Of a DNA stretch of 58,669 bases, positions 1 to 7,954 are shown in pieces. Source of the DNA: Oleispira sp963933055 (GTDB lineage: Bacteria; Pseudomonadota; Gammaproteobacteria; Pseudomonadales; Oceanobacteraceae). The notes under the pieces are model-generated. The model did not search any database, was not told the origin of the DNA, and was given only the letters and a program-made list of their open reading frames with translations. The translations under genes and the position numbers were made by a program. The stretch lies in NCBI GenBank assembly GCA_963933055.1, contig CAWVSY010000020.1, positions 1 to 58,669 on the forward strand. Reading direction: 5' to 3'. Within the stretch, counting starts at the first letter, position 1; each line of letters opens with the position of its first letter.

Positions 1-1323
1 GATACCATACTTGTCTCTGGCGGCTCTGGTACGATATCCATAGAACAACAAATCACCAATTTCGAAACCCTAATTTCTAACGTACCAGGTAATGGCGGAG
101 ATGATTCAACGAGCGCGGCAGATTTAACCACGGCAACTACAAACCTGAATAACTCAGCAACCGCTTTAACAGCACAAACTCAAGATTTACAAAGTACTAC
201 TTTTGATTTAACCAGCGAGCTAAGCGCCATGTCGGGCAGACATGTTAATGGTACTTTAGGGGTTAATGGCGCCATTGCCATTCCTAGTAAATCTTTTGCG
301 GCGGCGATATCGGTTAGCGGCGCGGCCTATTTTTCTGGGCGCATGTTTTTCACCGACAGTGATAATACGCTTTTGAATGGCTACGCAGAAGCCATGAACG
401 AGTACGCCACCGCGACACAAGATTATACCCTTGCGACACAACAGTTAGCACAGGCAACTCAAGCCCTTGAAACCTGTACGGGGGCGTCAAGCTGCACCGC
501 GGCTGAACAAAATGCAGTTGATGCGGCCGCAACGAATGCTGAAAGCAAACAAACATCATTGCAAAATTTTGAATACGAAAAAGATGGTCGTACTATTTTA
601 TCGGCCGATAGCGTCACTGGCGACATTGATCTTGATGATGAACTTACTTCAAACGTTCAAATCGTAGCGGTTGGCGTGACCGAACTGGGGCTTACATTCT
701 CTCGAGAGTTTGAAATTTCAGGTGAGAAAATTGCAATAGGACTTACCCCTAAATTGCAAAATATTAGAACGTATAACTACGTAGCCACCGTTGATGACGA
801 AGACATAAAAAGAAAAGACATCACAGAAACTGAACAAAAATTTTCCTCTTTTAATATGGATGCCGGTGCCGCCTATCAATTTGGCGCCAGTAATCAATGG
901 CAAGTTGGGGTTGTCGCTAAAAACTTAATCAGTAAAGAATATGAAACTGAAAGTAATCGAAATAGCACTACCGGAGAAATAACCAAAACGAAAATCAGTT
1001 TAGATACCCAGTTTCGTGGCGGGATTTCCCACTCAACCGATTGGTCTGTTATCGCTTTTGATATTGATTTAATGGAAAATGATCCTGTGGCTTTTGAGTC
1101 CGCGACACAATATGCCTCTATTGGTGCTGAACTGGACTTATATGATACCTTTCAATTACGCACGGGTTATCGCAAAAATTTAAGTGATACCGATGCCTCT
1201 GTGGCGTCAATTGGCTTTGGTTTATCCATTTATGGCGCGCATGTAGACATTGCCGCGATAGCAAACCCAAGCAAACTAGAAAAAGAAGCAGGGGCCGCGC
1301 TAGAGCTCGGTTTCTACTTCTAA
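1..1323 (+). CDS. TraF-like outer-membrane protein, 5'-truncated by window edge
   Basis: The frame is open from base 1 to the TAA at 1321-1323, so the gene starts outside the window and at least 440 codons are present; an ATG at 229 is internal. The C-terminal half reads as alternating beta-strands (for example the segments around GGISHSTDWSVIAFDIDLM and LRTGYRKNLSDTD) and ends in aromatic Phe-Tyr-Phe, as outer-membrane barrels do. The arrangement resembles the chromosomal family called conjugal transfer protein TraF (TraF_2). The middle (around 370-570) is rich in Ala, Thr and Gln and is probably helical. Despite the family name, no conjugation genes are near it. Family call is from recall of motifs; role unknown. 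Confidence 0.65.
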   Translation, partial: DTILVSGGSGTISIEQQITNFETLISNVPGNGGDDSTSAADLTTATTNLNNSATALTAQTQDLQSTTFDLTSELSAMSGRHVNGTLGVNGAIAIPSKSFAAAISVSGAAYFSGRMFFTDSDNTLLNGYAEAMNEYATATQDYTLATQQLAQATQALETCTGASSCTAAEQNAVDAAATNAESKQTSLQNFEYEKDGRTILSADSVTGDIDLDDELTSNVQIVAVGVTELGLTFSREFEISGEKIAIGLTPKLQNIRTYNYVATVDDEDIKRKDITETEQKFSSFNMDAGAAYQFGASNQWQVGVVAKNLISKEYETESNRNSTTGEITKTKISLDTQFRGGISHSTDWSVIAFDIDLMENDPVAFESATQYASIGAELDLYDTFQLRTGYRKNLSDTDASVASIGFGLSIYGAHVDIAAIANPSKLEKEAGAALELGFYF

Positions 1324-1384
1324 TACAGGGTCATAATAACGCTTGAAATAGCTACTGAAATAGCTAGAAAAACGGTTTAAACTA

Positions 1385-1415
1385 AAGCCTTAATCTTCGG
1401 ATTAAGGCTTTTTTA
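1385..1415 (+). terminator. Rho-independent terminator after the TraF-like gene
   Basis: Perfect 11-bp stem (1385-1395 with 1400-1410) closed by a TTCG tetraloop and followed by a T-rich tract. It ends the TraF-like gene and shows that the upstream TTG at 1419, inside the T-tract, is not the cca start. Confidence 0.93.
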
Positions 1416-1448
1416 TTTTTGGCATATTATTTTAACTACGAGTCTTAC

Positions 1449-2675
1449 ATGCAAACATATTTAGTCGGTGGCGCGGTGCGCGATGCTCTATTAAACATTC
1501 CAATCAAAGATAAAGATTGGGTTGTTGTGGGCAGCACTCCTGCAGAGCTGATCAATCTAGGTTACAGCCAAGTAGGCGCTGATTTCCCAGTATTTTTGCA
1601 TCCTAAAACAAAAGAAGAATATGCCTTAGCGCGAACGGAACGAAAGTCTGGCGGAGGCTATCAAGGGTTTAATTGTGACTTTAACCCTGACATCACACTC
1701 GAAGAAGATTTATTGCGTCGCGACTTAACCATTAATGCGATGGCACAAGATGAGTCAGGTAATATTTATGACCCTTATAACGGTCAGCAAGATCTTCAAT
1801 TAAAAAAACTGCGCCATGTATCAGAAGCTTTTGCTGAAGACCCTTTGCGTATTTTACGTGTTGCTCGCTTTGCCGCACGTTTTGCACATTTAGGTTTTAC
1901 AATTGCCCAAGATACCCTGGAGCTAATGCGCGAGATTACCCATAGCGGTGAATTGGCATTACTGACCGCCGAAAGAGTTTGGCAAGAAACCGAACGGGCA
2001 TTGGGCGAGCCTCAGCCGTGGGTGTATTTTCAAGTGCTGCGAGAATGCGGAGCCCTTGCCATTATATTTCCTGAACTCGACCGATTATTTGGTATTCCAC
2101 AGCCCGAAAAACACCATCCAGAAATCGACTGCGGCATTCATACACTGATGGTTTTAGAACAAGCCAGTAAGTTGACAAAAGACATCAGTATTCGCTGGGC
2201 CAGCTTACTACACGATTTGGGTAAAGGCCTGACCCGTGAAGACATATTGCCTAGCCATTATGGGCATGAGCAATCTGGAGAGAAACTGGTTATTCAGGTT
2301 AATAAACGCTTAAAGGCTCCAACTGAATTTAAAGACTTATCACGATTGGTATGTTTGTATCATACTCATATACATCGTGCTTTTGAGTTAAAACCAGAAA
2401 CCATTCTAAAGCTGTTTAATCACATTGATTTATGGCGCAAGCCAGAACGTTTGCAAAAAATATTGATCGCCTGTAAAGCCGATAGCCGTGGCCGCACAGG
2501 ATTTGAAAACGTTGAGTATAACCAAGTTGAGTACATCAACGACCTAGCCACAGCGTGCTTGCAAATCACAGCGAAACAATTTGTTGAAAAAGGCATTTTA
2601 GGCAAAGAAATTGGTGAAGCCATGGCGAAAGAACGAGTTAACGTGATTGCTAATCTGAAAAAAAATCAACGGTAG
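1449..2675 (+). CDS. cca: CCA tRNA nucleotidyltransferase, multifunctional
   Basis: Adds or repairs the 3' CCA of tRNAs. The N-terminus carries the class II signature GGAVRD (residues 7-12) and the acidic DKDW motif (20-23). An RRDLTINAMA segment follows, and the C-terminal HD phosphohydrolase domain shows LLHDLGKG and HYGHEQSG. Length is 408 residues from the ATG at 1449, close to the 412 of the E. coli enzyme with its phosphatase domain. The frame extends upstream to a TTG at 1419, but that codon lies in the terminator T-tract, and homologues begin directly with the YLVGG strand, so 1449 is chosen. It faces folK convergently, a neighbourhood typical of pseudomonads. Confidence 0.95.
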   Translation: MQTYLVGGAVRDALLNIPIKDKDWVVVGSTPAELINLGYSQVGADFPVFLHPKTKEEYALARTERKSGGGYQGFNCDFNPDITLEEDLLRRDLTINAMAQDESGNIYDPYNGQQDLQLKKLRHVSEAFAEDPLRILRVARFAARFAHLGFTIAQDTLELMREITHSGELALLTAERVWQETERALGEPQPWVYFQVLRECGALAIIFPELDRLFGIPQPEKHHPEIDCGIHTLMVLEQASKLTKDISIRWASLLHDLGKGLTREDILPSHYGHEQSGEKLVIQVNKRLKAPTEFKDLSRLVCLYHTHIHRAFELKPETILKLFNHIDLWRKPERLQKILIACKADSRGRTGFENVEYNQVEYINDLATACLQITAKQFVEKGILGKEIGEAMAKERVNVIANLKKNQR

Positions 2676-2707
2676 GTCAGGATTTATTCCGACGACCATG
2701 AAGTCAA

Positions 2708-3187
2708 TCAAACCAACTCAAGCTGGCTACTGGCACGCATACTCATTACCTGCCAAAGTTCAGAAAACATTTTTCCGCTGACAGGGTGTACATCTTTACC
2801 CGCGATGTCCTGCAGCGGGCGCAAAACAAAATCGAATTTTTCAATATCGGAACGAGGAATATTATATTCCCCGACCCTGCCAACAAAATCGCCGAATAAT
2901 AACAAATCGATATCCAAGCTGCGTGATGAAAACTTCACCGCCTGCTCTGGCCGTCCATGGTCAAATTCAATCTGGCGCAAGGCATCAACTACTTGTGAAA
3001 TTGATAAGTCCGTTTCTGCACACACAACAAGGTTATGAAAATCATCACCGTCAAAACCAAAAGGAGGAGCCAAATACGTTGGGGATATTTCAAGGGTAGA
3101 AAATAGCGTTGTTAAACTGACTAAACCTGCCGCAATATTTTTCTCTGGCTCTATATTGGAACCGATACCTAGGTATATTTTAACCAC
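2708..3187 (-). CDS. folK: 2-amino-4-hydroxy-6-hydroxymethyldihydropteridine pyrophosphokinase
   Basis: Transfers pyrophosphate from ATP to hydroxymethyl-dihydropterin in folate synthesis; cytosolic. The first residues YLGIGSNI match the HPPK start, and the hallmark RSLDIDLLLFGD motif in the middle carries the two Asp residues that bind Mg-ATP. At 159 residues it has the family's usual length. Its start overlaps the end of folB by 8 bases (3180-3187), so the two are almost certainly co-translated. It is the last gene of a tsaD-folB-folK operon. Confidence 0.95.
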   Translation of the reverse strand: MVKIYLGIGSNIEPEKNIAAGLVSLTTLFSTLEISPTYLAPPFGFDGDDFHNLVVCAETDLSISQVVDALRQIEFDHGRPEQAVKFSSRSLDIDLLLFGDFVGRVGEYNIPRSDIEKFDFVLRPLQDIAGKDVHPVSGKMFSELWQVMSMRASSQLELV

Positions 3188-3527
3188 GTTCTACTTCCAA
3201 ACCGACGGCAATAGCATAGGGGGCAACGGCCGGTTTTTCTACACGAATTTTAATTTTAGGAATTGAAAATTCTGTTCGTAAAGTCTCTGCTAGCTGAACC
3301 AAAAGTCGCTCTAATAAATCGTATTGATTCGATTGCACAAATTCAATCACACGGTCGCTTACCGCCGCATAATTGAGTGCGTAAGCAAGATCATCCGTTG
3401 CAGCCGCTTGGGTAATATCCCAGTCCATTTCAAGATCAAAAATTAATGGCTGCTTAACCTGTTTTTCCCAGGCGAAAACGCCAATAATCGTTTCGACTTT
3501 TAAACCACGAATAAAGACCTTATCCAT
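3180..3527 (-). CDS. folB: Dihydroneopterin aldolase
   Basis: Converts dihydroneopterin to hydroxymethyl-dihydropterin and glycolaldehyde, the step just before FolK. The N-terminus (DKVFIRGLKVETIIGVFAWE) is the classic FolB opening with the substrate-binding region, and the C-terminal IRVEKPAVAPYA has the conserved Lys-Pro. The 115 residues fit the octameric enzyme's subunit. It overlaps tsaD by 8 bases upstream and folK by 8 bases downstream. In many relatives plsY sits between tsaD and folB; here there is no room for it. Confidence 0.94.
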   Translation of the reverse strand: MDKVFIRGLKVETIIGVFAWEKQVKQPLIFDLEMDWDITQAAATDDLAYALNYAAVSDRVIEFVQSNQYDLLERLLVQLAETLRTEFSIPKIKIRVEKPAVAPYAIAVGLEVERG

Positions 3528-4572
3528 TTTGGTTACTACTCGTTTTAGAAATAGAACTCAATTCAGTCATCGGCCAGCGAGGAACAACACTCAAACTTAA
3601 ATCGGCACGTTGCCCTGCTAATAAACGCTGACAGCCAGCATAAGCAATCATAGCGCCATTATCGGTGCAGAATTCAGGGCGGGGATAAAAAACCTGGCCA
3701 CCAATTTTCTGCGTCATATCCATCAACTGCTGGCGTAATAACTTATTAGCTCCCACACCTCCGGCAATAATAAGATTCTTTAAACCCGTTTCTTTTAATG
3801 CGCGCTTGCATTTAATTGCCAAAGTATCGACAACCGCCGCTTGAAAGCACGCACTGATATCCGCTTTGGTCTGCTCATCTAAAACGCCATCAATCGCTTC
3901 TTTAAGAATGGTTGTACGTACTGCCGTTTTTAATCCACTAAAAGAGAAATCTAAACCAGGGCGATTGGTCATTGGACGAGGAAACTCAAAACGTTTTGCA
4001 TCTCCTTGCTCGGCCAACTTACTCAATTCAGGACCACCAGGGTATGGAAGCCCCATCATTTTCGCGGCTTTATCAAACGCTTCACCCGCTGCATCATCTA
4101 ATGACTCACCCAATAAACGATACTCTCCAATACCGGCTACGTGGACTAGCTGAGTATGGCCACCCGATACTAATAAGGCGACAAAAGGAAAGTCTGGGCG
4201 ATCATCTTCTAGCATTGGCGCTAATAAATGACCTTCCATATGATGAACGCCAACAGCCGGAATATCCAAACCCCAAGCCAATGAACGACCGACGCTAGCA
4301 CCGACTAATAGCGCACCAACCAAACCAGGGCCTTGCGTATAAGCAATGCCTTCTAGATCCTGGACGCTGTGACCCGACTCGGCCAATGCTTCGTTAATAA
4401 GTGGTAATGCTTTACGCACATGGTCGCGAGACGCTAATTCAGGGACAACGCCGCCATACTCTGCATGCACAGCAATTTGTGAGTATAAACGGTGTGCCAA
4501 TAAGCCACGTTCGCTATCATAAACAGCAACGCCGGTTTCATCACAGGATGTTTCTAAGCCAAGAATCAGCAT
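3520..4572 (-). CDS. tsaD: tRNA N6-threonylcarbamoyladenosine transferase
   Basis: Transfers threonylcarbamoyl to A37 of ANN-decoding tRNAs, working with TsaB, TsaE and TsaC. The start LILGLETSCDETGVAVYD, the metal-binding histidines in HHMEGHL (about residues 110-115), the VSGGHTQLV segment and the C-terminal RPEFCTDNGAMIAYAG are all diagnostic for the Kae1/Gcp/YgjD family. Length (350) is normal. It is the first gene of tsaD-folB-folK and is divergent from rpsU, the standard gammaproteobacterial arrangement; the promoter must lie in 4573-4926. Confidence 0.96.
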   Translation of the reverse strand: MLILGLETSCDETGVAVYDSERGLLAHRLYSQIAVHAEYGGVVPELASRDHVRKALPLINEALAESGHSVQDLEGIAYTQGPGLVGALLVGASVGRSLAWGLDIPAVGVHHMEGHLLAPMLEDDRPDFPFVALLVSGGHTQLVHVAGIGEYRLLGESLDDAAGEAFDKAAKMMGLPYPGGPELSKLAEQGDAKRFEFPRPMTNRPGLDFSFSGLKTAVRTTILKEAIDGVLDEQTKADISACFQAAVVDTLAIKCKRALKETGLKNLIIAGGVGANKLLRQQLMDMTQKIGGQVFYPRPEFCTDNGAMIAYAGCQRLLAGQRADLSLSVVPRWPMTELSSISKTSSNQNG

Positions 4573-4926
4573 AAAGCCTCTGATACCTTTAATAATAAAA
4601 GTCTAATAAAGTTGTAATAAGTCAATTGTGCGCATGATACGCTGATGCCAATGATTTTAGGATACCCTTAGCGCTACTTTGCTTATATAAAGTATAATTA
4701 GTGCAGTTTTTAGGCTAATTGCTGCTTTAGCTGACTTAAAAGCGCTGAATTGCAATTATTCCTCACTAACCTAGCCTATACTCTTTGCAATTCAAACGTA
4801 TACCGATTAGAATGCCCGCCCTTATATAAGGTGTGCGACGAGCATACGTTAGATAAAGACAAAATTTGGGCTTCTTGTGGTTGCCCCTGAAAGATTAACA
4901 CTGAATTATTTATTAGGTGATATTGG
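4573..4926. promoter_or_regulatory. Divergent tsaD / rpsU intergenic region
   Basis: 354 bases without a gene. A TATAAT at 4693-4698 and a TATACT at 4777-4782 could be -10 boxes for the rpsU operon, but neither has a convincing -35 at the right distance, so this is only a suggestion. An ORF crossing into rpsU on the minus strand is a shadow. I see no riboswitch or clear terminator here. Confidence 0.35.
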
Positions 4927-5142
4927 ATGCCAGCTGTAAAACTTAAAGAAAACGAGCCATTTGATGTAGCTCTACGTCGTTTCAAGCGTTCTTGCGAAAA
5001 AGCAGGCGTTTTGTCAGAAGTACGTCGTCGTGAACATTACGAAAAGCCAACTTCAGTACGTAAGCGTAAAGCTGCTGCTGCTGTTAAGCGTCACGCGAAG
5101 AAAGTTCAGCGTGAAAACAAAAAAATGGTTCGTTTGTACTAA
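4927..5142 (+). CDS. rpsU: 30S ribosomal protein bS21
   Basis: Small basic ribosomal protein needed for efficient initiation. The 71-residue sequence (PAVKLKENEPFDVALRRFKR, later basic KRKAAAAVKRHAKKVQRENKK) is the standard S21 with its Lys/Arg-rich C-terminus. It opens the rpsU-yqeY-dnaG-rpoD block that links translation, replication and transcription initiation. In E. coli the order is rpsU-dnaG-rpoD; the insertion of yqeY is common in pseudomonads and relatives. Confidence 0.98.
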   Translation: MPAVKLKENEPFDVALRRFKRSCEKAGVLSEVRRREHYEKPTSVRKRKAAAAVKRHAKKVQRENKKMVRLY

Positions 5143-5200
5143 TCAAACACCATTTGTAGCTGCTTTTTAGCTAAATACCGTCGATCAAAAGAAATATTTT

Positions 5201-5647
5201 ATGAGTGCTATCGTTGCAAGTATAAAAAGTTCTGTAAAAGATGCCATGCGTGCCAAAGACAAACCTCGTTTGTCTGCGTTGCGCTTAGCCGCTTCAGAAT
5301 TTAAACGTGTTGAAGTAGATGAACGCATTGACGTTGATGATGACCGCGCATTAGCCATTTTAGATAAAATGGTTAAGCAGCGTCAAAATTCAATTGAGCA
5401 ATACGAACAAGCTGATCGTCACGATCTTGCCGATACAGAAAAGTTTGAAATTTCTGTCATCTCTGAGTTTCTACCAGAAGCACTGAGTGAAGATGAACTG
5501 GCCAAATTAGTGGCTGACGCTGTTACCCAAACCGGTGCTGCAAGCATGCAGGATATGGGTAAATTAATGGGCGTCCTCAAACCACAAGTACAAGGCCGCG
5601 CCGATATGGCGCAAGTCAGCCAACTGGTTAAAGCGGCACTGGGCTAA
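5201..5647 (+). CDS. GatB/YqeY domain protein
   Basis: 148-residue YqeY-like protein, matching the tRNA-binding tail domain of GatB (Asn/Gln-tRNA amidotransferase) as a free-standing protein. Recognisable features are the early MRAKDKPRLSALRLAASEFKR, the MVKQRQNSIEQYEQADR helix, and the C-terminal GKLMGVLKPQVQGRADMAQVSQLVK. A role in tRNA metabolism is assumed from the domain; the exact function is not established. It lies 58 bases after rpsU and is closed by a strong terminator, so dnaG needs either readthrough or its own promoter. Confidence 0.92.
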   Translation: MSAIVASIKSSVKDAMRAKDKPRLSALRLAASEFKRVEVDERIDVDDDRALAILDKMVKQRQNSIEQYEQADRHDLADTEKFEISVISEFLPEALSEDELAKLVADAVTQTGAASMQDMGKLMGVLKPQVQGRADMAQVSQLVKAALG

Positions 5648-5703
5648 CCCCCACGCTACCTGTTAAATGGCCGGCTAATCGACACACAATCTTTTGATTG
5701 CAT

Positions 5704-5729
5704 AAAAAGGCAGCTTCGGCTGCCTTTTT
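5704..5729 (+). terminator. Rho-independent terminator between yqeY and dnaG
   Basis: Perfect 11-bp stem (5704-5714 / 5719-5729) with a TTCG tetraloop; the A5 and T5 ends of the stem make it also work as an A/U-flanked terminator. It separates rpsU-yqeY from dnaG, analogous to the attenuating terminator between rpsU and dnaG in E. coli. Confidence 0.9.
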
Positions 5730-5793
5730 AGTTTCTGTTCCACAGCGACCAGCGTATTCTTCTCTCATATTGTTAATAGTGTAATATAGCCAG

Positions 5794-7785
5794 ATGGCCG
5801 GACGCATACCGCAAAACTTCATTGATGATTTAACCAGTCGCCTCGACATAATCGATGTGGTGAGTGCCCGCATTCGTCTGAAAAAAGCAGGGAAGAATTA
5901 TTCCGCTTGCTGCCCTTTTCATAATGAGAAAACCCCCTCTTTCACCGTCAGCCCTGATAAACAGTTTTATTACTGCTTTGGCTGTGGCGCAACGGGCAGT
6001 GCGGTCAAATTCGTTATGGAATTTGATGGTCTCGAATTCCCTGATGCAGTAGAAAAACTCGCAGGTGATCTAAACATAGAAGTTCCCCGCGAAGGCAGCG
6101 ATCAACAAAATCGAGAGCCTCAATATCGAGAGCTACACGCACTGACGCAAAAAGCCGCCGACTTTTTTGAGAAGCAACTGCGCACCAGCAAAGATAAAGA
6201 CAAAGCGATCAGTTACTTAAAAGATCGTGGACTATCAGGTAAAGCCGCTAAATTTTTCTCCATTGGTTACGCCCCACCAGGCTGGGATAACCTGCAAAAT
6301 GCACTGGCTCCTAGTGAAAAAAACGACAGCACCAATAACAAAACCATCAAGCAACTCATCAGCTGCGGCATGACCATCGAAAAAGAAGATGGCCGCACCT
6401 ACGACCGCTTTCGCGACCGCGTGATGTTTCCGATCCGTAATGTAAAAGGCCAAGTTATCGCCTTTGGTGGACGCGTATTAGGGGATGAAAAACCCAAATA
6501 TCTGAACTCGCCTGAAACGCCAATTTTTCATAAAGGCCAAGAATTATACGGTCTTTATGAAGCGCGTAAAATTCGCCAAAAACTCACTCGTATGATTATT
6601 GTCGAAGGTTACATGGATGTTGTTGCGCTCGCGGAATACGGCATTCATTACGCCGTTGCTACATTGGGTACCGCGACCAGCGAACATCACATTCGCCGCT
6701 TATTCAAAGTCGTGCCAGAGATTATATTTTGCTTTGATGGTGATAAAGCCGGTCGCACCGCCGCACAACGTGCTATGGAAACCGTCATCCCAGCGTTACA
6801 GGATGGATTACAAGCACGCTTTCTATTCTTACCCGACGGCGAAGACCCTGATACCATTGTGCGCAAAGAAGGCAAAGAAGCATTTGAAAAACGCCTAGAT
6901 AATTCAAAACACTTACCTGAATTTGTCTTTGAGCATATAAAAGAGCAAGTCGATTTTGATACCCTTGATGGCAAAGCACGCTTTGGCCAACTTGCCGCAC
7001 CGCTCATCTCACGCCTACCAACAGGTATGCTAAAAGAATTAATGCAGCAGCAACTGGCGCAAGAAACAGGCATCAAACAAGAAATTCTTGCGAAGCTACT
7101 ACCGACCGAAACTGAAAAGCCAAATCAGCACAGAGCTGTCGCAAAGCCCAGTACGCAAAATAGCCCAAGTAATTCGAATGCAAATAGCTCACAGACGCCA
7201 GATTCGACAATACATCACTATGACGAACAGCAATACCATGGCGATGAAGAGCACGATTTTGATGTGGGTGATTTCATCGATGTTGACGGTTTGCACCACT
7301 TATCGGCAGAAGCGCAATCTAAAAACACCGTAATTAAAACAAGCAGCAAAGAAGATAAACAGCTAGCAACCCTGACGCTTAAAGCACTAACTCTGCTAGT
7401 GAAATTTCCTGAAAGCGCCCAGCGCATCGACGCATTGGAAGATTTTGAGCCTGAAGATGAAAATGAACGCCTGCTATGTGAAATTCTTAAAAAATTAAAG
7501 CAAAGCCCTCAAAACAGCAGTATTGGGCTGTTAATCCAATGGACGGCAACGCCTTTTGCAGAAGCCCTAAAAAATATCGCTAATCAGCCACTAGAGTTAC
7601 CTGAGGGTATTGATCCTAGCAATGATATTGAAGGCATATTACAACGATTACATCACCGCGCACTGCGCCGAGAATGGCAATCCTTGCAAGATAAAGTTGC
7701 AAACGAATCTATTAGCAAGCTTACCGCAGAAGAAAAAGCACGTTATTTAGCATTACCACAGCAACTAAAGAAGCATAAAAAATAA
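5794..7785 (+). CDS. dnaG: DNA primase
   Basis: Makes RNA primers at the replication fork. The N-terminal zinc finger is visible as C40-x2-H43 and C61-x2-C64. The Toprim catalytic core follows, with IIVEGYMDVVAL near residue 267 and the acidic FDGDKAG near 314. The C-terminal DnaB-binding domain is at about 530-663. At 663 residues it is some 80 longer than E. coli DnaG, and the excess is a Ser/Asn/Gln/His-rich linker at about 440-510 before the helicase-binding domain. No strong ribosome-binding site precedes the ATG, and poor translation of dnaG is usual. Positioned between yqeY and rpoD as expected. Confidence 0.97.
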   Translation: MAGRIPQNFIDDLTSRLDIIDVVSARIRLKKAGKNYSACCPFHNEKTPSFTVSPDKQFYYCFGCGATGSAVKFVMEFDGLEFPDAVEKLAGDLNIEVPREGSDQQNREPQYRELHALTQKAADFFEKQLRTSKDKDKAISYLKDRGLSGKAAKFFSIGYAPPGWDNLQNALAPSEKNDSTNNKTIKQLISCGMTIEKEDGRTYDRFRDRVMFPIRNVKGQVIAFGGRVLGDEKPKYLNSPETPIFHKGQELYGLYEARKIRQKLTRMIIVEGYMDVVALAEYGIHYAVATLGTATSEHHIRRLFKVVPEIIFCFDGDKAGRTAAQRAMETVIPALQDGLQARFLFLPDGEDPDTIVRKEGKEAFEKRLDNSKHLPEFVFEHIKEQVDFDTLDGKARFGQLAAPLISRLPTGMLKELMQQQLAQETGIKQEILAKLLPTETEKPNQHRAVAKPSTQNSPSNSNANSSQTPDSTIHHYDEQQYHGDEEHDFDVGDFIDVDGLHHLSAEAQSKNTVIKTSSKEDKQLATLTLKALTLLVKFPESAQRIDALEDFEPEDENERLLCEILKKLKQSPQNSSIGLLIQWTATPFAEALKNIANQPLELPEGIDPSNDIEGILQRLHHRALRREWQSLQDKVANESISKLTAEEKARYLALPQQLKKHKK

Positions 7786-7954
7786 CCAACACCTTGAATT
7801 ATTTTTTATTACCCCCAAATTAACTAACGAAATTTATTACAAATCGTACTCAAGCCCGCTCTTTGCCTAGCGCATTGGGTGGTTAGCGTTTATACTTTCG
7901 GGTTTATTGCCTCGCCACCGAGCAGACGACTGCGACGACTACAACAGGGCCTAT

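Noticed and set aside
1..1323. Conjugation or plasmid-transfer locus suggested by the TraF-like name
   Set aside because: No other tra genes; the chromosomal TraF_2 family is not tied to conjugation.
1419..1448. Upstream TTG start for cca
   Set aside because: The codon is within the terminator T-tract, and the family starts at the YLVGG strand.
3972..4298. 108-codon ORF antisense to tsaD
   Set aside because: Lies fully inside tsaD, shows no domain, and is explained as a codon-bias shadow.
6687..7076. 129-codon ORF antisense to dnaG
   Set aside because: Fully inside a confidently assigned gene; Ser/Arg-rich composition typical of antisense shadows.
7907..7954. Upstream TTG start for rpoD
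   Set aside because: Adds 16 residues with no homology and has no ribosome-binding site; ATG 7955 gives the normal length.
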